Shown here: positions 7,633 to 16,346 of the stretch, in pieces
Numbering within the stretch: position 1 is the first letter of the stretch
Layout: each line of letters begins with the position of its first letter
Assembly: GCF_013403915.1 (NCBI RefSeq)
Contig: NZ_JABFDI010000006.1
Span: 62,001-126,000 of the forward strand
Length of the DNA stretch: 64,000 nt
Reading direction: 5' to 3'
Source of the DNA: Winogradskyella pacifica
GTDB taxonomy: Bacteria > Bacteroidota > Bacteroidia > Flavobacteriales > Flavobacteriaceae
Notes under the pieces: generated by a model
Seen by the model: the letters and a program-made list of their open reading frames with translations, nothing else
Told to the model about the DNA's origin: nothing
Database searches by the model: none
Translations under genes and position numbers: made by a program

Positions 7633-8604
7633 TTAGTCTTCAAAGACTTTTAATTCAGTGCCTAAAGTGATATTGTTAACCTTATCTTTTTTTCGTTCAT
7701 TTAGATAAAACAAAGTCCAACTTTTGTCATTATCAAAGCGAGAACGTCTATAGGTGTTATTTGTGCTTTTACTATAATTTACAGGAAAATAGGGTTTAAT
7801 ATGTTTTGGGAATTTATATAAACCTTCTTTAGTTGCCTTTTCATAAAATGGTGACGTTGGAATGAGGTTGCCTTCAGCATCTGCAGGACCTAAGTTTAAT
7901 AACGCTAGGTAAAACCCATTTTCTGGTAAGTAAATTTGATGCTGTTCTAAATCTATATTTAGTTTATCCGTTTTTTCATTGAAGAGGATAACAATTGATT
8001 CCGTTGTGATCTCTTTTCCAGGTAAACCATTCTCATTGGTGTAAAAACTCAGGCTATACAATGTAGTAAATGGATGTCGCTTTAAAACTTGTTTTTTCTT
8101 ACCCGAAAAATCCATAGTTTTATTATAGCTTGGGATAGTGATAGATTTGATTTTAACCTCTTTATCACTAAAATTATTCTCAATTAGGCAAGCAATTTCA
8201 CTACCGATAGGATTTCGATAAGAGTTTAAGAAATCCTTATCGTTAATGGGGTTCGTCTTTTCTGTTTTAAACTTTCGCTTCTTGTCAGATAAAACCACTT
8301 CCTCTAATTGTGTTGCAACAGGATTTAAAACTATAAGTTGCGCTTTTATGGAGTCTACAAAAACGATTTTTGTTTCATAGCCTAATGCAGAGAGTTGCAT
8401 GCTATCAGACGCGATGAGACTTAAGTTAAATTGTCCGTTTTTATCTGTGTAAATACCATCTTTATCTCCAAAGGAGATATTTACATAAGCAATAGGTAGC
8501 GCTGTTAATTGATTACTAACGGTAATGATAGTTTCATTTTGCCCAATAATTGGAGTAAGTTTGAGGAAAATACAGAGGCTTAAAATGAAATATTTGATGT
8601 TCAT
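7633..8604 (-). CDS. Exported protein with carboxypeptidase-like regulatory domain
   Basis: The 323-residue protein has a signal peptide (about 1-21, ending I-G-Q) and a beta-sandwich of the CarboxypepD_reg-like type at about 25-100: TVSNQLTALPIAYVNIS, then GDKDGIYTDKNGQFNLS and ALGYET. In Bacteroidota this domain sits at the N-terminus of TonB receptors and on stand-alone periplasmic proteins. The rest (about 105-323) has no motif I recognise and ends without a T9SS sorting domain. It is separated by 53 bases from lptB, which lies upstream on the same strand, so co-transcription with lptB is possible. Confidence 0.7.
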   Translation of the reverse strand: MNIKYFILSLCIFLKLTPIIGQNETIITVSNQLTALPIAYVNISFGDKDGIYTDKNGQFNLSLIASDSMQLSALGYETKIVFVDSIKAQLIVLNPVATQLEEVVLSDKKRKFKTEKTNPINDKDFLNSYRNPIGSEIACLIENNFSDKEVKIKSITIPSYNKTMDFSGKKKQVLKRHPFTTLYSLSFYTNENGLPGKEITTESIVILFNEKTDKLNIDLEQHQIYLPENGFYLALLNLGPADAEGNLIPTSPFYEKATKEGLYKFPKHIKPYFPVNYSKSTNNTYRRSRFDNDKSWTLFYLNERKKDKVNNITLGTELKVFED

Positions 8605-8657
8605 TTATAATGAATGAAAGTTTAAGGAGCCTTAATGGTTCTCCTTACGATAAGTAA

Positions 8658-9398
8658 TTAGAATTCTAATTTCTTCTTACGTAACTCAAAATTCTGTCCC
8701 AAATAAACCTTACGTACCATTTCGTCACTCGCTAATTCTTCAGGTTTACCAGCTTTAAGAATGGTGCCTTCAAACATTAAATATGTTCTATCTGTAATCG
8801 CAAGAGTTTCTTGTACGTTATGGTCGGTAATCAAAATACCGATATTCTTTTTTGTCAATTTTGCAATGATACGCTGAATATCTTCTACCGCTACCGGATC
8901 GACTCCTGCAAATGGTTCATCTAATAAAATGAAGTTTGGATCGGTTGCTAATGCTCTGGCAATTTCTGTTCTACGACGTTCTCCACCAGAAAGTAAATCA
9001 CCTCTATTGGTTCTTATATGACCTAAACCAAACTCTTCAATAAGCGATTCCATTTTAAGGTGTTGTTCTTTCTTACTTAGTTTAGTAAGTTGTAATACGC
9101 TTAAAATATTGTCTTCAATACTCAGTTTTCTAAACACAGACGCTTCTTGAGCCAAGTAGCCAATTCCATTTTGAGCACGTTTGTACATTGGGAATTTGGT
9201 GATATTGGTATCGTCTAAAAAAATATTCCCACCATTGGGCTTAATAATCCCAACAATCATATAAAAAGACGTGGTTTTACCAGCACCATTAGGCCCTAAT
9301 AAACCAACAATCTCTCCTTGATTTACTTCTAAAGAGACATCCTTTACTACTTTTCGTCCGCTGTAGGACTTCATTAAATGTTCTGCTCGTAACTTCAT
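8658..9398 (-). CDS. lptB: LPS export ABC transporter ATP-binding protein LptB
   Basis: A 246-residue ABC ATPase with Walker [10 protein letters not shown] (about residues 35-43), signature [16 protein letters not shown], Walker [15 protein letters not shown] and the H-loop ITDHNV. The FAGVDP and ERRR variants are characteristic of LptB, which powers lipopolysaccharide extraction from the inner membrane through LptFG. Full family length. LptF, LptG and LptC are not in the window, which is common in Bacteroidota where they are scattered. It lies downstream of tatC and kdsD on the same strand; kdsD makes the precursor of Kdo, so both serve LPS. Confidence 0.95.
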   Translation of the reverse strand: MKLRAEHLMKSYSGRKVVKDVSLEVNQGEIVGLLGPNGAGKTTSFYMIVGIIKPNGGNIFLDDTNITKFPMYKRAQNGIGYLAQEASVFRKLSIEDNILSVLQLTKLSKKEQHLKMESLIEEFGLGHIRTNRGDLLSGGERRRTEIARALATDPNFILLDEPFAGVDPVAVEDIQRIIAKLTKKNIGILITDHNVQETLAITDRTYLMFEGTILKAGKPEELASDEMVRKVYLGQNFELRKKKLEF

Positions 9399-9471
9399 AT
9401 ATGGTGTAAGAACGCTAAAAATAACAAAATCATATAGATTCTATTCGCTTTGGCTATCATTTATTAAAAGT

Positions 9472-9828
9472 TTAACCTTGAGAATTGTGGTGTTCTATAG
9501 CATCCCAATACTCATGGGCACGTCGTAAATGCGGAATCACAATAGTACCACCAACCAAAGTTGCTATACCCAACGCTTCACTAATTTCTTCTTTGGTGAT
9601 ACCTTCATTATAAGAGGCTTCTAAGTGGTATTTAACACAATCGTCGCATCTTAGTACGGTTGAGGCTACCAAACCTAATAGCTCTTTGGTTTTTTTATCT
9701 AGAGCCCCTTCTTGAAAGGCATTGGTGTCTAGATTAAAAATTCGCTTTACTATTTTATTATTATCAGCTAATATTTTATCGTTCATTTTAGCACGATAAT
9801 CATTAAATTCCTTTACAATATCAGACAT
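9472..9828 (-). CDS. Carboxymuconolactone decarboxylase / AhpD-like family protein
   Basis: A 118-residue all-helical protein with the AhpD-type redox motif CDDCVKYHLEA, containing CxxC and the following His. Such proteins are small peroxidase-like or thiol-disulfide enzymes; true carboxymuconolactone decarboxylases lack the CxxC, so a redox role is more likely here. The start is 3 bases after the tatC stop codon, so it is in the same operon as tatC and kdsD. The substrate is unknown. Confidence 0.85.
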   Translation of the reverse strand: MSDIVKEFNDYRAKMNDKILADNNKIVKRIFNLDTNAFQEGALDKKTKELLGLVASTVLRCDDCVKYHLEASYNEGITKEEISEALGIATLVGGTIVIPHLRRAHEYWDAIEHHNSQG

Positions 9829-9831
9829 AAC

Positions 9832-10674
9832 TTAAGACTTAACTTTTGATTTTTTATTTTCTTTTGCAGCTCTTCGCTTTTGTTTTCTAATAACTAAAGC
9901 CGAAATATAAATGCTTATTTGGTACAACAATAATATAGGAATAGCTACAATAACCTGACTCGCTATATCTGGAGGAGTAATAACAGCAGATAAAATCAGC
10001 ACAATAACTAAGGCATATTTTCTATATTGTCTTAAAAACTGAGGTGTTACCAATCCGATTTTAGTTAAGAAATAAATAAGTATAGGTAATTCAAAAACAA
10101 AACCAGCGGCTAAAGATGATGATCTCACAATAGAATTATAAGAACTTAAATCAAAAGCGTTTGAAACTTCTTCTGCAAATGTATAGTTCGTTAAAAAGTT
10201 TAATGATAAAGGAGTAATGACATAATATCCAAAAGCAACACCTAAAAAGAAAAGTAATGATGCGATTATTATAAATCCTCTAGAATTTCTACGTTCGTTA
10301 GTTTGCAACCCTGGACTTATAAAACTCCATAATTGATATAAAACATAAGGGAAAGCAATGACTAAACCTGCATAAATAGAGGTCCAGATATGTGCAGAAA
10401 ACTGACCACCAACAGATCTTACTTCAATAACAAAAGGTAACTCGCTGGCACAAAATGACATATCCATCCCTAGGAATTTAGACATTTCGCACAGTGCAAC
10501 GTAGGTTGGAAAATCCATGTGCTTAGGAGCCATTATAATTCCAACAACAAAATCTTTAAAAATGAAAGCTAAGGTGGCTGCAACTAAAACACTAACTACA
10601 GATCTAACTAAATGCCATCGTAATTCTTCGAGATGATCTAAGAAAGACATCTCATCTACATTCTTTTTTGCCAT
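9832..10674 (-). CDS. tatC: Sec-independent protein translocase subunit TatC
   Basis: This 280-residue inner-membrane protein is the receptor core of the twin-arginine pathway, which exports folded proteins. The N-terminal SFLDHLEELRWHLVRS is the TatC signature for signal-peptide recognition. Six hydrophobic segments can be placed, with FELPILIYFL and the ITPPD motif in the second half. There is an extended loop (about residues 55-80, with two Cys) between the first two membrane segments, as is common in Bacteroidota, and a Lys/Arg-rich C-terminus. Its ATG overlaps the kdsD stop as TAATG, showing translational coupling. tatA is not in the window. Confidence 0.95.
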   Translation of the reverse strand: MAKKNVDEMSFLDHLEELRWHLVRSVVSVLVAATLAFIFKDFVVGIIMAPKHMDFPTYVALCEMSKFLGMDMSFCASELPFVIEVRSVGGQFSAHIWTSIYAGLVIAFPYVLYQLWSFISPGLQTNERRNSRGFIIIASLLFFLGVAFGYYVITPLSLNFLTNYTFAEEVSNAFDLSSYNSIVRSSSLAAGFVFELPILIYFLTKIGLVTPQFLRQYRKYALVIVLILSAVITPPDIASQVIVAIPILLLYQISIYISALVIRKQKRRAAKENKKSKVKS

Positions 10675-11639
10675 TATATAATGCCTTCTTTTATTAAATC
10701 GTGAAGATGAACTACACCACAGTACTTACCATCGTGCTCTACCAATAATTGAGAAATACCAAATTCTTCCATAACCTCCTTAGCGTCAACTGCCATAGCA
10801 TCTTCTAAAATACGTCTTGGATTATTACTCATTATATCTTTGGCTTTTAAAGCGGTAAGATCATCACTTTTGCTCAGCATACGTCTTAAATCTCCATCTG
10901 TAATAATCCCTACAATTTTATCATTTTCAACTACTGCAGTTACGCCTAGCATTTTTTCAGTGATTTCAACAATCACTTCTTTTAATGAGGCCTCAAGACC
11001 AACTTGTGGTTTTTGATTTTGAGAGGATAAATCATTTACTCTTAAATATAAACGTTTACCAAGTGCACCTCCTGGATGGTATTTTGCGAAATCTTTACTC
11101 GAAAATCCTCTTAATTCTAATAAGCAAACCGCTAAAGCATCTCCAATTACGAGCTGTGCCGTAGTACTTGTTGTGGGTGCTAAATTATTAGGACAAGCCT
11201 CTTGCGCGACAAAAGCATTCAAAATATAATCGGCTTGTTGCCCTAAAAAGGAGTCGATGTTGCCTGTAATCGCAATCATTTTATTATTTGCATTCTTAAT
11301 AAGTGGTACTAAAACTTTAATTTCAGGAGTATTTCCACTTTTTGAAATGCAAATTACAACGTCATCTTGGAGGATTAATCCAAGGTCTCCGTGGATGGCA
11401 TCTGCAGCGTGCATAAAAACCGCTGGCGTGCCAGTTGAATTTAATGTAGCAACGATTTTGTTAGCAATAATGGCGCTTTTGCCGATTCCGGTGATAATAA
11501 CACGACCCTTAGAATTGTAGATTAATTCTACAGCATCAGCAAAATCTTCGGTTAGTAATTCAGCTAAATGGTCTATTGCTTTGCTTTCTAATTTTATGGT
11601 AGACTCTGCAGTTTTTAAGATAGTTTGCTTAGTGTTCAA
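10674..11639 (-). CDS. kdsD: Arabinose-5-phosphate isomerase (KpsF/GutQ family)
   Basis: This 321-residue enzyme interconverts ribulose-5-phosphate and arabinose-5-phosphate, the entry step to Kdo for LPS. It has an N-terminal SIS sugar isomerase domain (about 40-170; GIGKSAIIANKIVATLNSTG, HGDLGLI, ISKSGNTPE) and two CBS domains (about 205-320; IITDGDLRR). The glycine-rich HPGGALGKRL linker is typical of KdsD. It heads a leftward operon with tatC and the AhpD-like gene. A TAnnTTTG-type promoter box lies about 60 bases upstream on the minus strand, next to an 11-base palindrome shared with the divergent recQ. Confidence 0.93.
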   Translation of the reverse strand: MNTKQTILKTAESTIKLESKAIDHLAELLTEDFADAVELIYNSKGRVIITGIGKSAIIANKIVATLNSTGTPAVFMHAADAIHGDLGLILQDDVVICISKSGNTPEIKVLVPLIKNANNKMIAITGNIDSFLGQQADYILNAFVAQEACPNNLAPTTSTTAQLVIGDALAVCLLELRGFSSKDFAKYHPGGALGKRLYLRVNDLSSQNQKPQVGLEASLKEVIVEITEKMLGVTAVVENDKIVGIITDGDLRRMLSKSDDLTALKAKDIMSNNPRRILEDAMAVDAKEVMEEFGISQLLVEHDGKYCGVVHLHDLIKEGII

Positions 11640-11664
11640 AACTTATTATTTATTGAGTTTTCTA

Positions 11665-11692
11665 AGTTTAAAGATTTTATTATCTTTAAACT
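11665..11692. promoter_or_regulatory. Perfect palindrome in the kdsD-recQ divergent region
   Basis: AGTTTAAAGAT (11665-11675) and ATCTTTAAACT (11682-11692) are exact reverse complements around a 6-base centre. It lies between the two start codons, between the proposed kdsD promoter and the kdsD start. It could be an operator or an RNA hairpin in the kdsD leader; no T-run follows, so a terminator is unlikely. Confidence 0.55.
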
Positions 11693-11697
11693 TGTTG

Positions 11698-11705
11698 CAA
11701 ATGTA
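11698..11705 (-). promoter_or_regulatory. Candidate -7 box for kdsD operon
   Basis: On the minus strand these bases read TACATTTG, matching the Bacteroidota -7 consensus TAnnTTTG. The spacing to the kdsD ATG (about 60 bases) is reasonable. The -33 element is not clear. Confidence 0.45.
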
Positions 11706-11727
11706 TATAAAATACCAATAGGGATTA

Positions 11728-13929
11728 ATGAGTATTGCAGAAATTGACTTACACTCCGCATTAAAAAAGTACTTTGGATTTTCAGAATTCAAAGGCCTTC
11801 AAGAAGAAGTAATAAAGAACGTCGTAGCCGGTAATAACACTTTTGTTATTATGCCAACAGGTGGTGGGAAATCTTTATGTTATCAACTACCAGCTTTAAT
11901 TGCTGAAGGTACTGCTATTGTAGTATCTCCTCTTATTGCGCTGATGAAGAATCAAGTAGATGCCATAAGGGCCGTGTCTGAGCACGAAGGTGTAGCACAT
12001 GTTTTAAACTCTTCTTTAAATAAAACTGAAGTAAAACGCGTTAAGGATGACATTACAAACGGCATTACAAAGTTGCTATATGTCGCTCCAGAGTCGTTGA
12101 CAAAAGAAGAATATGTTGACTTTTTAAGAACCGTAAAAATTTCTTTTATGGCTGTCGATGAAGCCCATTGTATTAGTGAATGGGGACACGATTTTAGACC
12201 AGAATATAGAAATCTTAAGACGATTATTAAGCGTATTGGCGACGATATTCCGATTGTTGGACTTACAGCAACGGCAACTCCGAAGGTTCAAGAGGATATT
12301 TTGAAGAGTTTAGGCATGCCAAATGCCGTAACTTTTAAAGCGTCCTTTAATAGACCTAACTTATATTATGAGGTACGACCAAAAACTAAGACAGTAGATG
12401 CCGATATTATTCGTTTTGTAAAACAGAACGATGGTAAATCTGGTATTATATATTGTTTGAGTCGGAAACGTGTTGAAGGTTTAGCGCAAGTTCTTCAAGT
12501 CAATGGAGTAAAAGCGGTGCCTTATCATGCAGGTTTAGATGCTAAAACAAGAGTGAAACATCAAGATATGTTCTTAATGGAAGATACCGATGTGGTTGTG
12601 GCAACTATTGCGTTTGGGATGGGTATTGATAAACCCGATGTACGCTTTGTAATACATCATGATATTCCTAAAAGTATAGAAAGTTATTATCAAGAAACGG
12701 GTCGTGCTGGTCGTGATGGTGGTGAAGGCCATTGTTTAGCCTATTACGCTTATAAAGATATTGAGAAACTTGAAAAGTTTATGGCAGGTAAACCTGTTGC
12801 AGAACAAGAAATTGGCCATGCCTTACTACAAGAAGTAGTTGCTTTTTCTGAAACTTCAGTGTCTCGACGTAAATTTATTCTTCATTATTTTGGGGAAGAA
12901 TTTGATAATGAAACTGGTGAAGGTGGAGATATGGACGATAATGTTCGTTATCCTAAAAAGCAAGTTGAAGCTCAAGATGATGTTAAAATTCTTTTAGAGA
13001 CTGTTGCTAAAACCAATGAAAAATATAAAGCTAAAGATTTAGTACAGGTACTTGTCGGCAATTCAAATGCACTTATTTCGTCACATAAAACGGATTTACA
13101 AGCGCACTTTGGTGTTGGTAAAGCTAAAGATCCTAGATATTGGATGGCTTTAATTCGTCAGGTTTTAGTGGCGCGTTTTTTAAAGAAGGATATTGAAACT
13201 TATGGTGTTTTAAGGTTAAGTAATGAAGGTAAGGGCTTTATAAATAATCCGACATCTTTTATGATGGCTGAGGACCATGTGTTTGATGAAGAATCAAATG
13301 ATGGTATAGTTACCAATTCTAAAGGAGGAGGAGCTGTTGCAGACGAAAAATTAATGAGCATGCTTAAAGACTTACGTAAGCGTAATGCTAAAAAGTTAGG
13401 AGTGCCTCCATTTGTGATTTTTCAAGATCCGTCATTAGAAGATATGTCTTTAAAGTATCCGATTAATATAGAGGAATTATCTAACGTCCATGGAGTAGGT
13501 GAGAGTAAAGCAAAAAAATACGGTAAGGATTTTGTTGGTTTAATTGCAGATTACGTAGAAGACAATGATATTTTACGACCAGAAGATATGGTGGTAAAGT
13601 CTACAGGGACTAATTCTGCTATAAAGTTATACATCATTCAGAATGTAGATCGTAAATTACCTTTAAGTGATATTGCCTCTTCAAAAGGTATGGGGATGTC
13701 TGCTTTTATAAAGGAAATGGAATCTATTGTGTTTTCTGGCACAAAGTTGAATATCAATTATTGGATCGATGATATTTTAGATGAAGATCAACAGGAAGAA
13801 ATCCATGAGTATTTTATGGAAACTGAAAGCGATAAAATAGATGATGCTATTGAAGAGTTTGATGGTGATTATGACGATGAAGAATTACGCTTGTACCGCA
13901 TAAAGTTTATGAGTGAAGTGGCTAATTAA
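11728..13929 (+). CDS. recQ: ATP-dependent DNA helicase RecQ
   Basis: A 733-residue 3'-5' helicase of superfamily 2 used in recombination and replication-fork repair. Visible motifs are Walker A MPTGGGKS (about residues 46-53), DEAH with the aromatic-rich loop ([18 protein letters not shown]), SAT-like TATATP, and motif [16 protein letters not shown] region (about 370-510) follows, then an HRDC-like segment (about 540-640, [17 protein letters not shown]). The C-terminal 90 residues are acidic. The zinc-binding Cys cluster of E. coli RecQ is not obvious here, as in other Flavobacteriia. The gene is divergent from kdsD. A heptamer tandem repeat starts immediately after its stop codon. Confidence 0.95.
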   Translation: MSIAEIDLHSALKKYFGFSEFKGLQEEVIKNVVAGNNTFVIMPTGGGKSLCYQLPALIAEGTAIVVSPLIALMKNQVDAIRAVSEHEGVAHVLNSSLNKTEVKRVKDDITNGITKLLYVAPESLTKEEYVDFLRTVKISFMAVDEAHCISEWGHDFRPEYRNLKTIIKRIGDDIPIVGLTATATPKVQEDILKSLGMPNAVTFKASFNRPNLYYEVRPKTKTVDADIIRFVKQNDGKSGIIYCLSRKRVEGLAQVLQVNGVKAVPYHAGLDAKTRVKHQDMFLMEDTDVVVATIAFGMGIDKPDVRFVIHHDIPKSIESYYQETGRAGRDGGEGHCLAYYAYKDIEKLEKFMAGKPVAEQEIGHALLQEVVAFSETSVSRRKFILHYFGEEFDNETGEGGDMDDNVRYPKKQVEAQDDVKILLETVAKTNEKYKAKDLVQVLVGNSNALISSHKTDLQAHFGVGKAKDPRYWMALIRQVLVARFLKKDIETYGVLRLSNEGKGFINNPTSFMMAEDHVFDEESNDGIVTNSKGGGAVADEKLMSMLKDLRKRNAKKLGVPPFVIFQDPSLEDMSLKYPINIEELSNVHGVGESKAKKYGKDFVGLIADYVEDNDILRPEDMVVKSTGTNSAIKLYIIQNVDRKLPLSDIASSKGMGMSAFIKEMESIVFSGTKLNINYWIDDILDEDQQEEIHEYFMETESDKIDDAIEEFDGDYDDEELRLYRIKFMSEVAN

Positions 13930-13992
13930 GTGTTCAGTGTTCAGTGTTCAGTGTTCAGTGGTTAGTTGGTAGTGGTTAGTGGTTAGTGAAAA
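13930..13992. repeat. Heptanucleotide tandem repeat, unit GTGTTCA and GTG-led variants
   Basis: Nine consecutive 7-base units start on the first base after the recQ stop codon: four GTGTTCA, then GTGGTTA, GTTGGTA, GTGGTTA, GTGGTTA and GTGAAAA. The last unit is the same as the permuted unit of the repeat at 2074. The following 170 bases to the next gene show nothing. Confidence 0.9.
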
Positions 13993-14164
13993 GTGTAACG
14001 TAAATGGTAAAATATTTAAATTTTTAGTTTCTCGCTAGGTTTAAAATTCCACGTTTTTTTCTGTGGACATCTCTGTTTAAGATTTTCGCGCAAAGTCGCT
14101 AATGTAAAAATCAATTAATTCGAGAAAAATTAGTGTTAACTTTTTTAATCTTAACATTCATATA

Positions 14165-14509
14165 TTGAACCCATTTTTAATTCTTTTTCTAATTATATGC
14201 ATACCTTTTTATATATGGATAGTTAGTTTTTTAAATGCCTCGTTTTTCATACCATCTTTTGAAGACCATGAGGCTAAAAATTTTTTAGAGGCTCATGGTT
14301 ATGAATTTGTGAAGTGCGAGGAAGTGAAAAACGATGGTAATCATAAAATCGAAGAACGTTTTTTTAATAGCCTATATTCATTTAAGACGCATTACCAACT
14401 TACAGCATTGTCTATTGCAGATGGTTCAGAGAAAAAAATCCGACTCATTTTAAAGAAAACCTATGTCCCTTTAAACGCTAAGAGGGTGTTGCATTATTTT
14501 GAAGAATGA
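14165..14509 (+). CDS. Hypothetical small membrane-anchored protein
   Basis: A 114-residue product with one strong N-terminal hydrophobic segment (about residues 3-22) and a mixed soluble tail containing EERFFNSLYSFKTHYQLTALS. It begins with TTG; no in-frame ATG occurs near the N-terminus, and the TTG start keeps the complete membrane helix, so I accept it with caution. I recognise no family. It lies alone between recQ and an oppositely oriented gene. The coding-like composition (lysine/glutamate-rich, no low complexity) supports a real gene. Confidence 0.5.
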   Translation: MNPFLILFLIICIPFYIWIVSFLNASFFIPSFEDHEAKNFLEAHGYEFVKCEEVKNDGNHKIEERFFNSLYSFKTHYQLTALSIADGSEKKIRLILKKTYVPLNAKRVLHYFEE

Positions 14510-14536
14510 TAAAAGTTTAGAAATTAAATATTTGTT

Positions 14537-14995
14537 TTATTCTTCCTCGTCAGTAGCTTCAATAACCACATATTTACTAAATAGAATATCGTGCTTCTTT
14601 ACTTTTATTTGAATGCTTCTAAGTGTGGCACTTTCTAAATTTTTAACATCACTTTCTTCAATCTGAAAATCGATTTTAGTAACATTTCTACCTTTAGTAT
14701 CTGAGTTCTCTGATTCAAACTCTGGCATATCAGCTTCTAATTTTAATTTGAAGTCATCTCCAACAAAGTATAATTGCGCTCCATTTTTAGATTTCACATT
14801 GAGCGCACCAACAATAACAGTTTGAAAAAAGAAATAACCTCCCAATTCATTTAAGCCAGCAAACAGAACATTATTTTCAGAGACACCAAAAGGTCTGTTT
14901 TCAACATCATTAATGATAGCTTCAATAGTATCACCAGACTGAGATGTTGTTTCAGAATTTTTAGAACCAAAGAGTTTAGATAACGAAAATGCCAT
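14537..14995 (-). CDS. Hypothetical cytoplasmic protein
   Basis: The product from the ATG at 14995 is 152 residues (MAFSLSKLFGSKNSE...). A longer version would need TTG at 15013, adding six residues; the ATG is preferred. It has no signal peptide or membrane segment. The C-terminal half is strand-rich and acidic, ending EATDEEE, with KIDFQIEESDVKNLESATLR. I recognise no family and give no function. It is divergent from the cyclophilin-FKBP gene, and both are single genes. Confidence 0.6.
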   Translation of the reverse strand: MAFSLSKLFGSKNSETTSQSGDTIEAIINDVENRPFGVSENNVLFAGLNELGGYFFFQTVIVGALNVKSKNGAQLYFVGDDFKLKLEADMPEFESENSDTKGRNVTKIDFQIEESDVKNLESATLRSIQIKVKKHDILFSKYVVIEATDEEE

Positions 14996-15103
14996 GTGAT
15001 TTGTTTTTTTCAAAACTAAAAAAAAGAATCAGAACCCGAAATCGAATTTGAAGTTGTTTTTATTTCGATTTCAATTTCAGATTCGATTTCAAGTTAACTT
15101 TCT

Positions 15104-15111
15104 TATCTTTG
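15104..15111 (+). promoter_or_regulatory. Candidate -7 box for the cyclophilin-FKBP gene
   Basis: TATCTTTG matches TAnnTTTG exactly and sits 24 bases before the ATG at 15136. The -33 element is not obvious. Confidence 0.55.
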
Positions 15112-15135
15112 CATCCTTAAACAAATTAAAATACA

Positions 15136-16068
15136 ATGCAAGACGGTATATACGCAAAATTCAACACTACAAAAGGTGCAATTTTAGTGAATTTAGAGTT
15201 CGAGAAAGCTCCAGGAACAGTTGGTAACTTTGTTGCTTTAGCAGAAGGAAATTTAGAAAATTCAGCGAAGCCACAAGGAAACCCTTACTACGATGGATTA
15301 AAATTCCATAGAGTAATTCCAGATTTTATGATACAAGGTGGTTGTCCACAAGGTACAGGAACTGGTGATCCAGGTTATAAATTTGATGATGAGTTTCATC
15401 CAGATTTAAGACATAGTGGTCCTGGTGTTTTAGCTATGGCAAACTCTGGCCCTGGTACTAACGGAAGTCAGTTTTACATTACACATATTGCAACGGATTG
15501 GTTAGATAATAAGCATACCGTTTTTGGAAACGTAGTTGAAGGACAAGATATTGTTGATGCTATTGCACAAGGTGATAAAATTGAGACTATTGAAATCATA
15601 AGACAAGGTGATGCTGCTGAAAAGTTTAATGCTATTGAGGCGTTTAGAACATTTGAAGGGTCTCGCGAAAAGCGTATTGCTGAAGAGCGCGAAGCTGTAA
15701 GAGCAGAGTTAGATAAATTAGCTGTAGGTTTTGATGAAACTAAATCTGGTTTACGTTACCAAATCATCCAAAAAGGAGATGGTAAAAAAGCAGAAAAAGG
15801 AAATACAGTTTCTGTACATTATAAAGGTCAGTTAGCTGACGGAACGGTTTTCGATTCGTCTTACAAAAGAAATTCTCCACTAGATTTTCAAGTTGGAGTA
15901 GGTCAGGTAATTGCAGGATGGGATGAAGGTATTTGTCTTTTAAATGTCGGAGATAAAGCACGTTTGGTAATTCCTAGTGATTTAGGTTATGGTGCTGCTG
16001 GCGCAGGAGGAGTCATTCCACCTAACGCAACTTTAGTATTTGATGTAGAGTTAATGGGTGTGAAATAA
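15136..16068 (+). CDS. Cyclophilin-FKBP fusion peptidyl-prolyl cis-trans isomerase
   Basis: The 310-residue protein joins two unrelated prolyl isomerases. Residues about 5-165 are a cyclophilin: FHRVIPDFMIQGG, GPGTNGSQFYIT and LDNKHTVFG form the active-site signature. A charged helical linker (about 165-200) leads to an FKBP domain (about 200-310) with VSVHYKGQLADGTVFDSS, VIAGWDEG and the C-terminal strand ATLVFDVELMGVK. No signal peptide is present, so it should fold proteins in the cytoplasm. Dual-family immunophilins of this kind are known in Flavobacteria and some other lineages. It has its own promoter box and a clear terminator, hence single-gene transcription. Confidence 0.93.
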   Translation: MQDGIYAKFNTTKGAILVNLEFEKAPGTVGNFVALAEGNLENSAKPQGNPYYDGLKFHRVIPDFMIQGGCPQGTGTGDPGYKFDDEFHPDLRHSGPGVLAMANSGPGTNGSQFYITHIATDWLDNKHTVFGNVVEGQDIVDAIAQGDKIETIEIIRQGDAAEKFNAIEAFRTFEGSREKRIAEEREAVRAELDKLAVGFDETKSGLRYQIIQKGDGKKAEKGNTVSVHYKGQLADGTVFDSSYKRNSPLDFQVGVGQVIAGWDEGICLLNVGDKARLVIPSDLGYGAAGAGGVIPPNATLVFDVELMGVK

Positions 16069-16106
16069 TCACATTGTATTAGATACATACTTCATAAAAT
16101 TTAAAA

Positions 16107-16136
16107 AGTCTCACTTAATAGTGAGGCTTTTTTTTT
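16107..16136 (+). terminator. Rho-independent terminator of the cyclophilin-FKBP gene
   Basis: AGTCTCAC (16107-16114) and GTGAGGCT (16121-16128) pair around a TTAATA loop and are followed by eight T. It lies about 40 bases after the stop codon. Confidence 0.85.
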
Positions 16137-16346
16137 GTTCACATTTATAATTAATTAAACCAAGATGATATCTAAAATGTTAAGAGTATAAATTGAATTG
16201 AACACCTGCATTGGTTAAAAGATTGTAATTGGTTATCTCTACGTACTTTAGAGGAATTACGTGTGCTTTTTGTCATAAATCTTGTTTTTTAACAGTAAAT
16301 TCTTACATTATTCTTTAATTTTAGAGAAAATCAAAACATACAATTT

